A stretch of 20,931 nucleotides of DNA from contig DATKDQ010000050.1 in NCBI GenBank assembly GCA_035544635.1, positions 1-20,931 on the forward strand, in the 5' to 3' direction. This document shows positions 14,227-20,931 of the stretch, one piece after another. Below the pieces are notes generated by a model. That model searched no databases, was not told where the DNA came from, and worked only from the letters and a program-made list of their open reading frames with translations. Within the stretch, counting starts at the first letter, position 1. Every line of letters starts with the position of its first letter. The DNA is from DATAFT01 sp035544635. Lineage in GTDB: Bacteria; Acidobacteriota; Thermoanaerobaculia; Multivoradales; Multivoraceae. The position numbers and the translations under genes were made by a program.

Positions 14227-15079
14227 AAATCGCGAGCGGGGTGATCGGGCTGCCGAGACCGTTCCACAAGCGCAGCGGCGCGACCACGAACAGGAACTCC
14301 CAGACGCGGTCCCGGGCCAGCGCGTCGAGGTCGAGGAGCTCCATCAGATAGCCGCCCTGATCGCGCAGGAACTCCTGGTGCACCGGCAGCCCCTCGGGCA
14401 CCGGGAACGCCTCGACCGCGCTGTTGTCGGCGGCGAGGACGGTGATCTCTCGGCAGCCCGCCCATCGTGCCGCCTCGAGCGACGGTCCGGGCTGCGATCG
14501 GTTGAACGCGTCGGCGTCGCGCTCCCAGGTCGAGAGCCACCCCGTGCGCAGCAGGAGCGCGTCGCCGCTCCGAATCTCGACCCGCTGCGCGGCGGCCACC
14601 GCCTCGAGCTCGTCGGGCGTGATCACCTCGCCGGCCGGCAGATGCTCGACTCCACGGTGACCGGCGACGTCGAGCAGCACGCCGCGCGTCACGATCGCGC
14701 CCACGTTGTGGATCGCGTTCCGGGTGGCGCCGCGCGAGGTCACGTGCTCCGCGGCCGGCCAGCCGTTGTACAGCCGGCCGTCGCGGAACACGTGGCAGAG
14801 CGCGTCCATGTGCGTGGTGCCATGGGTGTGGATCATGAGGATGTCCTCGGCGCCTCCCGGTCCCGGGCCGGAGACGTTGCGGTGGGTGGCGACGTGCCAG
14901 TTCTTGTGGCGACCCGGCCAGATCGGCGCCTCGGCGCGCAGCGGAATGGAGAGCGGGTAGACCTTGCCGGTGCGCGCCAGCCGTGCTGCGGCGGCGGTCA
15001 CCTCGGGCGTGATGTAGTTGAGCGTGCCGCGCTCGTCGTCGTCGCCCCACTTTCCCCAGTTCCCCGGTCGCTCGCTCAT
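14222..15079 (-). CDS. Metal-dependent cyclase / kynurenine formamidase-like hydrolase
   Basis: 285 aa. The cyclase family uses a metal centre (Zn or Mn) to hydrolyse amides, lactones or related bonds; members include kynurenine formamidase and isatin hydrolase. The family signature HGTTHMDALCH (His86, His90, Asp92, His96) is complete. The rest also fits: DDERGTLNYITPEVTAAAARLARTGKVYPLSIPL at the N-terminus, RGVLLDVAG, GDALLLRTGW, and WEFLFVVAPLRLWNGLGSPITPLAIC at the C-terminus. The N-terminal pattern is typical of the longer, about 280-330 aa catabolic members rather than true KynB. The ATG at 15079 follows GGGAGG. Convergent with one crotonase and divergent from another, so a role in degrading a ring or amide compound is plausible. 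Confidence 0.88.
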   Translation of the reverse strand: MSERPGNWGKWGDDDERGTLNYITPEVTAAAARLARTGKVYPLSIPLRAEAPIWPGRHKNWHVATHRNVSGPGPGGAEDILMIHTHGTTHMDALCHVFRDGRLYNGWPAAEHVTSRGATRNAIHNVGAIVTRGVLLDVAGHRGVEHLPAGEVITPDELEAVAAAQRVEIRSGDALLLRTGWLSTWERDADAFNRSQPGPSLEAARWAGCREITVLAADNSAVEAFPVPEGLPVHQEFLRDQGGYLMELLDLDALARDRVWEFLFVVAPLRLWNGLGSPITPLAIC

Positions 15080-15120
15080 GCGTTGCCTCCCGGCGTGGCC
15101 GCCCCGAGCCCCTCGACTTC

Positions 15121-15148
15121 CGCGAATCGACGTCGGTTCCGACTCGCG
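15121..15148. promoter_or_regulatory. Dyad at the predicted cyclase transcription start
   Basis: CGCGA ... GTCGG-tt-CCGAC-TCGCG: inner 5-bp and outer 5-bp arms, with a 6-nt bulge on one side. It starts about where a transcript from the TACAAT box at 15161-15156 would begin, so it could be an operator or a leader hairpin. Confidence 0.3.
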
Positions 15149-15155
15149 GGGCAGG

Positions 15156-15161
15156 ATTGTA
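15156..15161 (-). promoter_or_regulatory. Candidate -10 (TACAAT) for the cyclase gene
   Basis: Minus strand TACAAT differs from TATAAT at one base and lies 76 nt before the ATG at 15079. No convincing -35 is seen 16-18 nt upstream. Confidence 0.35.
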
Positions 15162-15234
15162 GTAGGCGAGCCGTCGCCACCGGTAATCGCTCGCTGCGGT
15201 GCTATCCTCGCGCGATCCCCTCCAGGAGCAAAGC

Positions 15235-16101
15235 ATGATCCAGCCCGCCAAGCTCTCCGGCTTCGAACTGCGCGTCGAGGACCCCGGCATCGTGGTCTGC
15301 ACCTTCAACGAGCCCGATCGCCTGAACGGCATGACCGCGGCGCTCAAACGCGACCTGGTCGAGGTGCTGACCCAGTGCCAGATGGACGACGCGGTGCGCG
15401 TGGTGGTGATCACCGGGAGCGGCCGGGCGTTCTCCGCCGGGGACGACATCACCGGCCGCGCGCGCGACCGCAAGGCCAAGCTGGTGCCGGACATCCACCC
15501 CGGCCATCACAACCACATCGGCACCTACGAGGGGCTGCGCATCATCTCGCAGCCGGTGAACGCGGCGCTGCGGACGCTCGACAAGCTCACCATCGCGGCG
15601 GTCAACGGCGTCGCCATCCAGACCGGCCTCTCGCTCGCGCTGGCGTGCGACTTCCGGATCGCGGCGAAGAGCGCCCGGCTGGGCTCAGCGACCCTACGCT
15701 TCGGTCTGCTGCCCGACGAAGGCGGGCAGTACCTGCTGGTGCAGCACCTCGGCGTCGCGCGCGCGATGGACTTCCTGATGCGCAAGCGCATCGTCGGCGC
15801 GGACCAGGCGCTCGAGCTCGGTCTGGTGCACGAGGTGGTCGAGGACGCGCGCCTCGAGGCGCGCGCTCTCGAGCTGGCACGCGAGCTCGCCGACGGTCCG
15901 CAGGTGGCGATGCGCCTGCTCAAGCGCTCGATCTACAACGCGGCCGAGCTGACCTTCGCGCAGTCGCTCGACGAGATCGCCGCCAAGACTCCGATCGGCG
16001 ATCACCATGCCGACGCGCGCGAGGGCATCGCGGCCTTCCGCGAGAAGCGGGCCCCGAAGTTCAACCGCTGGCTCGAGGCCGGTGCGAAGGCGGCCGAGTA
16101 G
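15235..16101 (+). CDS. Crotonase-fold protein lacking hydratase glutamates
   Basis: 288 aa, about 20-25 residues longer than the crotonase at 13300. The fold is clear: VVVITGSGRAFSAGDDI and AAVNGVAIQTGLSLALACDF form the oxyanion hole, and FREKRAPKFNRW is the usual C-terminal end. However, aligning with the other crotonase puts Ser133 and Thr153 where hydratases have their two catalytic glutamates (QTGLS for GGGxE; LGSATLRFG for FGxPExxxG). The segment LLPDEGGQYLL, with Asp161-Glu162, resembles PaaG/enoyl-CoA isomerase types. It is therefore more likely an isomerase, hydrolase or other acyl-CoA enzyme than a hydratase. The ATG at 15235 follows AGGAG. YjbQ and GH2 genes follow on the same strand after 67 nt. 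Confidence 0.9.
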   Translation: MIQPAKLSGFELRVEDPGIVVCTFNEPDRLNGMTAALKRDLVEVLTQCQMDDAVRVVVITGSGRAFSAGDDITGRARDRKAKLVPDIHPGHHNHIGTYEGLRIISQPVNAALRTLDKLTIAAVNGVAIQTGLSLALACDFRIAAKSARLGSATLRFGLLPDEGGQYLLVQHLGVARAMDFLMRKRIVGADQALELGLVHEVVEDARLEARALELARELADGPQVAMRLLKRSIYNAAELTFAQSLDEIAAKTPIGDHHADAREGIAAFREKRAPKFNRWLEAGAKAAE

Positions 16102-16168
16102 TCGATCCGAGCCGTCCCCGGGCCGCGCTCCGCCGTGTGCCTGCCCGAAACCGGAAGCGAGCATCGGC

Positions 16169-16576
16169 GTGATCGCCTCGATCGAGATCGTGACCCGAGG
16201 CAAGGGTCTCTACGAGATCACCGACCGCGTCGAGGCCGTGGTGCGAGAGGCCGGTCTCTCGGAAGGTCTCTGCACCCTCCTGATCCAGCACACCTCGGCG
16301 AGCCTCACCATCCAGGAGAACGCCGACCCGAGCGCGCGGCGAGACCTCGAGAGCTGGCTCGATCGGCTGGTCCCAGAGGACGATCCGATCTTCACCCATC
16401 GCGCCGAAGGCCCCGACGACATGCCGTCGCACGTCAAGGCGGCGCTGACCTCGACCACGCTCTCGATCCCGATCATGAGCGGCAGGCTGGCGCTCGGCAC
16501 CTGGCAGGGCATCTTCCTGTGGGAGCATCGCCGGCGGGGGCGTCGCCGCTCCTGCGCGATCCACATCGGCGCATGA
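16169..16576 (+). CDS. yjbQ: YjbQ / UPF0047 family protein (secondary thiamine-phosphate synthase)
   Basis: 135 aa from a GTG at 16169, the normal length for this family. E. coli YjbQ shows a low thiamine-phosphate synthase activity, but the true role is unknown. The conserved blocks are all present: LIQHTSASLTIQENADPS (about 38-55), FTHRAEGPDDMPSHVKAAL (75-93), LSIPIMSGRLALGTWQGIFLWEHR (98-121). The conserved His41, His77, His88 and Glu119-His120 are probable metal or substrate ligands. The start is inferred from the beginning of homology and a GGAAG about 12 nt upstream. Its stop codon overlaps the GH2 start as ATGA, so the two are translationally coupled, an unusual partnership. Confidence 0.88.
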   Translation: MIASIEIVTRGKGLYEITDRVEAVVREAGLSEGLCTLLIQHTSASLTIQENADPSARRDLESWLDRLVPEDDPIFTHRAEGPDDMPSHVKAALTSTTLSIPIMSGRLALGTWQGIFLWEHRRRGRRRSCAIHIGA

Positions 16577-19542
16577 CCGGCCGCTCGCCGGACCGCCAGC
16601 GCCCTTGCGGGAATAGAGCGGCGCGCGCCGGCGGGGCGAGGCGTCGTGCGATCGCACGGCTGGGGCTCGCGCGCTGGTGCACCGTCGCCGCGATTGGCGG
16701 GCTCGCCTCGCCTGCGCCCGCGCCCGCGCTCGCGATCGAGAGCGAGCGGCTCTACCTCTCCGGGCAGGGGCCCGCGGACGCCGTTCCGTGGCAGTTCCAG
16801 GTCTCGAGCGGGCGGCGCGCGGGCGAGTGGAGCACGATCGCGGTTCCCTCGCAGTGGGAGCTCCAGGGCTTCGGCACCTATCGCTACGGGCTGGACGACC
16901 CCGGAGCCGACGAGGAGGGGCGCTACCGGGTGCGCTTCACGCCGCCGGCGTCGTGGGCGGAGCGCCGCATCGTCCTGGTTTTCGAGGGGTGCATGACCGA
17001 CTGCGCTCCCGCGCTGAACGGCAGGCCGCTCGATCCCGTTCACCGCGGCGGCTTCACCCGCTTCTCCTACGACGTCACGGCGCCGATCCGGCTCGGAGTG
17101 GAGAACCTGCTCGAGGTGCACGTTTTGGAGCGCTCCGAGGACCGCTCGGTGGAGCGCGCCGAGAGGAGGGCCGACTACTGGCTGTTCGGGGGGATCTACC
17201 GTCCGGTCTATCTCGAGGCGATCCCGCTTCCGGGAATCGATCGCGTGCGCATCGATGCGCGTCACGACGGCCGCTTGACCGTCGCGGTCGACGTCGTCGG
17301 CGCCGAAGGGCCGGCGCAGGCCACCCTGCACGGCGAGGTGCGCGAGCGCCCCTCGGGCGCGCTGGTCCATCGTTTCACCGCTGGTGGTGGTGACAGGATA
17401 CTCATTTCGGAGCGAATCGACGGCATTCGCGCCTGGAGCGCTGAGGAACCGTGGCTCTACGAGCTGCGGCTCACGCTCGAGAGCGAGCCGACGGTCGGTG
17501 CCGGGATCGCGACCGGCGCCGATGGCGAGGAGGCTCGACGCGGGCCGGGCGCGGGCGAGCCGGGCCACCAGCGCACCGAGGTGTTCGGCTTCCGCACCTT
17601 CGCGGTGGTTCCCGGGAAGGGGCTCCTGGTCAACGGCCGGCGCGTCCTGCTCAAGGGGATCAACCGCCACTCGTTCTGGCCCACCACCGGCCGGGCGCTC
17701 GACGCTGCAATCAACCGCCGCGACGCCGAGCTGATAAGGGCGATGAACGCGAACGCGGTGCGGACCTCGCACTATCCTCCCGATCCCGAGCTCCTGCGGG
17801 CCTGCGACGAGATCGGCCTCTACGTGATCGACGAGCTGCCGGGCTGGCACGACGCGTATCGCAGCGCGGTCGGCCGTCGGCTGGTGCGCGAGATGGTCGA
17901 CCGCGACCACAACCACCCCTCGGTGGTCGCCTGGGCGAACGGCAACGAAGGCGGCTGGAACCCCGACCTCGACGGCGAGTTCGCGCGCCACGACCTGCAG
18001 GCGCGGCCAGTCCTCCATCCCGGAGATCTCTTCGGCGGGGTCGATGCCTCTCACTACCCGAGCTGGGACGACCTGCGCGCGAGCCTCGACCCGGTGTCGT
18101 GGCGCAACCGGTGGCGGCGGCTTTGGGGCCCGCTCCCCGTCGTCCTGCCCACCGAGGCGCTCCACGGCCTCTACGATGGCGGGCTCGGCGCCGGGCTCGA
18201 GGACTACTGGGCGCTGGTGCGAGCCTCTCCGCTCGCGGGCGGCTTGTTCCTGTGGACCTTCGTCGACGAGGGAGTGGTGCGCGGCGACCGCGATGGCGCG
18301 CTCGACACCTTCGCGAACTACGGGCCCGACGGCATCGTGGGTCCCTTCCGCGAGCAGGAGGGCAGCTTCTGGGCGGTGCGCGACACCTGGTCCCCGATCG
18401 CGATTCTCGAGCGAGAGCTCGAGCTCGCGGGCCGCTCGGAGGCGAGGCTCACCGTCGAGAACCGCTACGACCTCGCCGACCTCGAGGGCGCGCGCCTGGG
18501 ATGGGAGTGGCTGCGGTTTCCCGAGCCCGGTGGCCACTCGGAACGGGTGCTCGAGCGTGGCTCGACCGAGCTGCCTCCAATCGCGCCGCGCCAGCGAGGG
18601 ACGATCGCGCTGCCGGCCGCAGTCTCGGCATCACCCCCCGACGCGCTTCGCCTCCGCGCGCTCGACCGGTCGGGGCGAGAGGTGAGCGCGTACGTGTTGG
18701 CGTTGCGCGACGGGAGGGAGGCGCAGGAGAGCGAGGCCGCCGGGCCCGCTGCGGCGATGACGTCCGGCGGCCAGCTCGTTCTCACCGCCGGCGAGACCTC
18801 GGTCGAGCTCGACGCGGCGCGCGGCCGCCTCCTCGCGCTCGCGCACGGCGCGACGCGCTTCGTCTTCGACGGCGGACCACGCGCGGTCGGCGAGCGTGAG
18901 CCGCGGCTCCTCGAGGCGCGCCCCCGGCGCGGCGACGGAGGCGCCGGCGTCGAGTTCCGCTACGCCGGCGCGTTGGCCGAGGTCGGCTTCACCCTCGAAC
19001 GCTCGGGCTGGCTTCGCGTCGACTACACCCTCGTGGTGGACCAGCCGACCGCGCTACAGGGCCTGGTGCTCGATGTCCCGGAGGACGGCGTTTCGCGCCT
19101 GCGCTGGCTCGGCCAGGGCCCGTTCCGGGTCTGGGGCAACCGCCGCCAGGGCGGCTGGCTCGGCGTGTGGGACGTCGAGCGCAACGACACCGTCACCGGC
19201 GTCGAGTGGGGTTACCCCGAGCTCGGCGGGTTCTACGCCGGCGTGCGCTGGGCGACGCTCGAGGCCGACGCCGGCGACCTCACGCTCGCGCTCGAGGATC
19301 CGTCGCTGCATCTCGGCGTTCTCGAGCCTCGCTTCGCCGAAGGCAAGGGGCCGGACGGCATCGATCTCGCGCGGCACGCGCGCACCGCCGTGCCCGGCGG
19401 CGGTCTGGCGGTGCTCCACGCCGTGCCGGGCATCGGAACCAAGTTCCACACCGCCGAGGAGACCGGCCCCCAGGGCCGGGTCCGCCTCGCGCCCGGCCGC
19501 TACCAGGGCCGATTCAGGATGAGGCTGGAGACGAGGGAGTAG
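16573..19542 (+). CDS. Exported glycoside hydrolase family 2 (beta-galactosidase-like)
   Basis: 989 aa. The N-terminus is a long, very basic signal peptide (to about residue 54, ending PAPALA). GH2 order: sugar-binding jelly roll (about 60-215; YRYGLDDPGADEEGRYRVRFTPP, DYWLFGGIYRPVYLE), Ig-like sandwich (about 220-345) interrupted by a 30-residue Gly/Ala/Glu-rich insertion (304-333), TIM barrel (about 346-620) and C-terminal beta domains resembling Bgal_small_N. In the barrel, LLKGINRHSFWP and RTSHYPPDPELLRACDEIGLYVIDE are typical. The catalytic acid/base is Glu459 in VVAWANGNEGG and the likely nucleophile is Glu528 in VVLPTEALHGLYDGG. It should release beta-linked galactose, mannose or glucuronate from glycans outside the cytoplasm. 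ATG overlaps the yjbQ stop by 4 nt. Confidence 0.9.
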   Translation: MTGRSPDRQRPCGNRAARAGGARRRAIARLGLARWCTVAAIGGLASPAPAPALAIESERLYLSGQGPADAVPWQFQVSSGRRAGEWSTIAVPSQWELQGFGTYRYGLDDPGADEEGRYRVRFTPPASWAERRIVLVFEGCMTDCAPALNGRPLDPVHRGGFTRFSYDVTAPIRLGVENLLEVHVLERSEDRSVERAERRADYWLFGGIYRPVYLEAIPLPGIDRVRIDARHDGRLTVAVDVVGAEGPAQATLHGEVRERPSGALVHRFTAGGGDRILISERIDGIRAWSAEEPWLYELRLTLESEPTVGAGIATGADGEEARRGPGAGEPGHQRTEVFGFRTFAVVPGKGLLVNGRRVLLKGINRHSFWPTTGRALDAAINRRDAELIRAMNANAVRTSHYPPDPELLRACDEIGLYVIDELPGWHDAYRSAVGRRLVREMVDRDHNHPSVVAWANGNEGGWNPDLDGEFARHDLQARPVLHPGDLFGGVDASHYPSWDDLRASLDPVSWRNRWRRLWGPLPVVLPTEALHGLYDGGLGAGLEDYWALVRASPLAGGLFLWTFVDEGVVRGDRDGALDTFANYGPDGIVGPFREQEGSFWAVRDTWSPIAILERELELAGRSEARLTVENRYDLADLEGARLGWEWLRFPEPGGHSERVLERGSTELPPIAPRQRGTIALPAAVSASPPDALRLRALDRSGREVSAYVLALRDGREAQESEAAGPAAAMTSGGQLVLTAGETSVELDAARGRLLALAHGATRFVFDGGPRAVGEREPRLLEARPRRGDGGAGVEFRYAGALAEVGFTLERSGWLRVDYTLVVDQPTALQGLVLDVPEDGVSRLRWLGQGPFRVWGNRRQGGWLGVWDVERNDTVTGVEWGYPELGGFYAGVRWATLEADAGDLTLALEDPSLHLGVLEPRFAEGKGPDGIDLARHARTAVPGGGLAVLHAVPGIGTKFHTAEETGPQGRVRLAPGRYQGRFRMRLETRE

Positions 19543-19553
19543 CGCGCGGTGGC

Positions 19554-19577
19554 GCCGCTGCCAAGACGCGCAGCGGC
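19554..19577 (+). terminator. Hairpin after the GH2 gene
   Basis: GCCGCTG-10 nt-CAGCGGC, 12 nt past the GH2 stop codon and upstream of the SDR promoter. No T-run is present, so a terminator role is inferred from position. Confidence 0.4.
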
Positions 19578-19603
19578 CTCGAACGGCGCCATCGCGTCAT
19601 GTC

Positions 19604-19656
19604 CTGAGAGCGCGCGTGCCTTCGGTGCGGCTATACTCCGCGCCCTCAGAGCGCGC
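19604..19656. promoter_or_regulatory. Direct repeats flanking the SDR -10 box
   Basis: CTGAGAGCGCGC (19604-19615) and CTCAGAGCGCGC (19645-19656) differ at one base. They lie 41 bp apart, close to four helical turns, on either side of a -10-like TATACT (19632-19637). The right copy is part of a perfect palindrome GAGCGCGCTC (19649-19658). A regulator bound to both would cover the promoter. Confidence 0.35.
19632..19637 (+). promoter_or_regulatory. Candidate -10 (TATACT) for the SDR gene
   Basis: TATACT lies 51 nt before the GTG start at 19689, giving a leader of about 45 nt. It is the best match to TATAAT in this AT-poor region, but no -35 is recognisable. Confidence 0.4.
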
Positions 19657-19688
19657 TCCAGAATCACCAGCGAGAGGGGGAGAACGGC

Positions 19689-20453
19689 GTGAAGGACCTC
19701 TTCGATCTCGACGGCAAGGTGGCGATCGTCACCGGCTCCACCAAGGGCATCGGCAAGGCGATCGCCGAGGGGCTCGCGGCGCACGGCGCGAGAGTCGTGA
19801 TCTCAAGCCGCAAGGAGGACGCCTGCGAGCGCGTCGCGGCGGCGGTACGCGAGGCGGGCGGCGAGGCGCTGGCCATCCCGTGCAACGTGTCGGACCGCGC
19901 CCAGCTCGAGAACCTGGTGGCGAAGACGCGCGAGGCGTGGGGTCGCGTCGACGTGGCGGTGTGCAACGCCGCCGTCAACCCGTTCTACGGCTCGAGCCTC
20001 GACATCCCCGACTCGGCGTTCCAGAAGGTGATGGACGTCAACATCGGCAGCGTGATGGCGCTGTGCAAGCTGGTCATCCCCGAGATGCGCGAGAGCAGGG
20101 ACGGCGTCATCATCATCGTCTCGTCGGTCGGTGGGCGGCACGGGTCGACGGTGCTCGGCGCCTACGCCATCTCCAAGGCGGCCGACATGCAGATCGCGCG
20201 CAACCTCGCGCTCGAGTTCGGGCCCGACAACATCCGGGTCAACTGCATCGCGCCGGGCCTGGTGAAGACCGACTTCGCGCGCGCGCTGTGGGAGAACCCG
20301 GAGCTCAACCGGGCGCGCTCGGCGGCGACGCCGCTGCGCCGGCTGGGAGAGCCCGAGGACATCGCCGGCATCGCGGTCTACCTCGCGTCGAAGGCGGGGA
20401 GCTGGACCACCGGCCAGACCTTCGTGATCGACGGGGGCGTCGACGCCGGGTAG
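19689..20453 (+). CDS. Short-chain dehydrogenase/reductase (SDR, FabG/DHRS4-like)
   Basis: 254 aa, classical SDR length, NAD(P)-dependent, cytosolic. Rossmann motif TGSTKGIG (15-22); NAAV (93-96) for fold stability; catalytic Asn118, Ser146, Tyr159 and Lys163 (YAISK); C-terminal FVIDGGVDAG. SSRK after the second beta strand (39-42) suggests a preference for NADPH. The substrate is not evident: ketoacyl-CoA or ACP, steroid or sugar alcohols are possible. The start is a GTG at 19689 behind a strong GAGAGGGGGAG. It has its own predicted promoter with flanking direct repeats and ends inside a hairpin, so it is probably monocistronic. Confidence 0.92.
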   Translation: MKDLFDLDGKVAIVTGSTKGIGKAIAEGLAAHGARVVISSRKEDACERVAAAVREAGGEALAIPCNVSDRAQLENLVAKTREAWGRVDVAVCNAAVNPFYGSSLDIPDSAFQKVMDVNIGSVMALCKLVIPEMRESRDGVIIIVSSVGGRHGSTVLGAYAISKAADMQIARNLALEFGPDNIRVNCIAPGLVKTDFARALWENPELNRARSAATPLRRLGEPEDIAGIAVYLASKAGSWTTGQTFVIDGGVDAG

Positions 20454-20490
20454 CCTCCGGAACGTGCTGAATAGCACGTTCCTCCGGCTA
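20451..20490. terminator. Two-tier hairpin starting at the SDR stop codon
   Basis: Outer arms TAGCC (20451-20455) and GGCTA (20486-20490), 3-nt internal loops (tcc on both sides), inner arms GGAACGTGCT / AGCACGTTCC and tetraloop gaat. The first three bases are the SDR stop codon TAG. No T-run follows. Design and stop-codon placement match the hairpin at 14187. Confidence 0.6.
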
Positions 20491-20517
20491 GATGCTGTTG
20501 GCGCCGAGGACGGCGCT

Positions 20518-20530
20518 GGCGCTTCGCGCC
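20518..20530 (-). terminator. Small hairpin after the coiled-coil gene
   Basis: GGCGC-ttc-GCGCC lies 17 nt past the stop codon of the minus-strand gene at the right edge. It is short and without a T-run. Confidence 0.25.
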
Positions 20531-20547
20531 CCACTGATGGGACGCAG

Positions 20548-20931
20548 TTACTCGGACACGCTCCTAGGCTCCCGCCCCCCAGAATCAGCGCCCGCGCTCC
20601 CGCGGAGCGCGTCGCGCCGGCCTCGCGCGGCGGCGATCTCACGCCGCGCGGCGTCGGCCTCCGCGCGCGCAGCGCGCAGCGCGCTCTCGGCTTCGGCGAT
20701 GCGCGCCCGGGCCGCCTCGACCCCGGCGCTGGCTCGCTCGAGCCGCGCCTCCGCGTCGTCCAGCGCCCGCTGCGCCTGCTCGAGCGCGCGCTCCCGCTCC
20801 CGGTCGTTCTGAGTCGGCGGGCGCTTGGCGGCAGGTGCGGGGCTCGCCGCAACGCTGTCCGCGAGCGCCTCGAAGCCCGGCGGCTCGAGCTCCCGATCCA
20901 GCCGTCCGGCGCGCGGTGCCTCCGGCCCGCC
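20548..20931 (-). CDS. C-terminal part of a coiled-coil protein (runs off the right edge)
   Basis: 127 codons are visible, open to the right edge, ending with TAA at 20550-20548; the start lies outside. The visible part begins with a Pro/Ala-rich linker (ELEPPGFEALADSVAASPAPAAKRPP). It continues as about 75 residues of heptad-patterned Ala/Glu/Arg sequence (RALEQAQRALDDAEARLERA, then similar through RREIAAARGRRDALRG), a predicted coiled coil, and ends in a short polar tail (REPRSVSE). Nearly all codons end in G or C, and the frame has no stops, so it is probably a real gene. No family is recognised; the visible part gives no enzymatic motif. Confidence 0.6.
   Translation of the reverse strand, partial: GGPEAPRAGRLDRELEPPGFEALADSVAASPAPAAKRPPTQNDRERERALEQAQRALDDAEARLERASAGVEAARARIAEAESALRAARAEADAARREIAAARGRRDALRGSAGADSGGREPRSVSE

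Noticed and set aside
20492..20812. 106-codon plus-strand frame at the right edge
   Set aside because: Ser/Ala/Arg-only composition typical of the antisense of an Ala/Glu/Arg coiled coil; the minus frame has the plausible protein and codon use.

Overview
The window is very GC-rich, with almost every codon ending in G or C. It is densely coding and contains 15 supported protein genes plus one cut by the right edge. There are no RNA genes, mobile elements or CRISPR arrays. The organism is probably a Gram-negative (diderm) soil or sediment bacterium. Evidence is a putative outer-membrane beta-barrel porin behind a sigma-54-type promoter, a glutathione reductase together with a glutathione transferase, a symmetrical ApaH, a SYLF-domain exported protein and a BTAD/AAA-type regulator. 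A myxobacterial, Binatota-like or other 'deltaproteobacterial' lineage fits, but this is inferred from gene content only.

Layout. 33-815: glutathione S-transferase (+), converging on a 788-aa BTAD-AAA transcriptional regulator (844-3210, -). 3351-3719: HIT hydrolase (+), divergent from the regulator. 3756-8387: a minus-strand run, in transcription order SYLF/Ysc84 protein, SMUG1-type uracil-DNA glycosylase, glutathione reductase (apparent CTG start), and an exported CARDB/DUF1566 protein whose possible GTG start overlaps the reductase stop. 8616-9920: UMF1/Atg22-like MFS transporter (+). 9947-10690: TorF-like porin (-) with a textbook -24/-12 promoter. 10978-13146: apaH and a class III aminotransferase (-). 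13300-16101: two crotonases (+) flanking a metal-dependent cyclase (-). 16169-19542: YjbQ overlapping an exported family 2 glycoside hydrolase (ATGA). 19689-20453: SDR oxidoreductase (+). 20548-20931: C-terminal part of a coiled-coil protein (-).

Together the genes suggest housekeeping and catabolic accessory functions: thiol redox and conjugation (GST, glutathione reductase), nucleotide and DNA sanitation (HIT, ApaH, SMUG1), acyl-CoA and ring or amide catabolism (two crotonases, cyclase, aminotransferase, SDR), and envelope functions (porin, SYLF, CARDB protein, GH2).

I did not find a clear new multi-gene defence or biosynthetic system. The points most worth a second look are regulatory or biochemical: the sigma-54 promoter on the porin gene, hairpins that contain the TAG stop codon of three genes, two genes with a -10-like hexamer exactly 7 nt before the start codon (possible leaderless mRNAs), a CTG-initiated glutathione reductase, an ApaH lacking the family arginine, and a crotonase lacking both hydratase glutamates.
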